From: Chloracidobacterium sp. UBA3360
Lineage (GTDB): Bacteria > Acidobacteriota > Blastocatellia > Pyrinomonadales > Pyrinomonadaceae
Assembly (NCBI GenBank): GCA_002360555.1
Contig: DEQS01000083.1
Coordinates: 1-40,808, forward strand
Direction: 5' to 3'
Length of the DNA stretch: 40,808 nucleotides
In this document: positions 40,794-40,808 of the stretch, piece after piece
How positions within the stretch are numbered: position 1 is the stretch's first letter
Layout: every line of letters starts with the position of its first letter
Position numbers and translations under genes: made by a program
The notes under the pieces: generated by a model
The model's database searches: none
What the model saw: only the letters and a program-made list of their open reading frames with translations
Told to the model about the DNA's origin: nothing

Positions 40794-40808
40794 CGCTTTG
40801 TTCGTCTT

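Overview
The window most likely comes from an acidobacterium, probably of the Blastocatellia/Pyrinomonadaceae type. This is inferred from content: an Acidobacteria-style 'VWFA-related' secreted protein, a VIT-VWA protein, large secreted proteins ending in a shared carboxypeptidase-regulatory-like domain, a YtxJ-type bacillithiol protein, a UbiE/MenG quinone methyltransferase, ETF-QO and a Gram-negative cell envelope (MsbA, OmpA domain, TonB-C domain). No rRNA, tRNA, CRISPR array, insertion-sequence transposase or prophage was recognised. The DNA reads as chromosomal, with four clear symmetric terminators.

Positions 1-16708 hold mainly secreted or envelope proteins: a truncated exported protein at the left edge, a YCF48-like beta-propeller, a VIT-VWA protein, an unrecognised secreted protein, a coiled-coil periplasmic protein coupled to a small hydrophobic protein, an orphan ABC ATPase with an eroded catalytic site, an M36 (fungalysin-type) metallopeptidase, a giant secreted protein with the same C-terminal domain, and an OmpA-family protein.

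Positions 16829-21741 form one co-directional run: msbA, a FkbM-like methyltransferase, yicC, gmk, rpoZ. A GxxExxY-family gene bounded by roughly 33-bp imperfect inverted repeats sits between yicC and gmk. This is the strongest candidate for a poorly described mobile unit in the window. Positions 21795-23821 carry a coupled pair on the minus strand (gamma-glutamylcyclotransferase-like protein and ETF-ubiquinone oxidoreductase). They are followed by a DUF3142-like lipoprotein, mtnA and a DoxX-like membrane protein.

Positions 26593-30395 are a tight plus-strand run: glycogen phosphorylase, a multipass membrane protein, ytxJ, a DUF971 protein and a small zinc-ribbon protein. A heptanucleotide tandem repeat lies inside the phosphorylase gene. 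Next come a zinc-ribbon/TonB-C protein (minus), an M16-fold protein without the zinc site, and ubiE/menG. Positions 34169-39532 form a compact six-gene operon: DppB- and DppC-type permeases, the 5-oxoprolinase subunits pxpB, pxpC and pxpA, and an NRAMP-fold transporter lacking the metal-binding residues. Together these suggest uptake of pyroglutamate or pyroglutamyl peptides and conversion of 5-oxoproline to glutamate. The window ends with a VWFA-related secreted protein.

All assignments are from reading the sequence. No database search was run.
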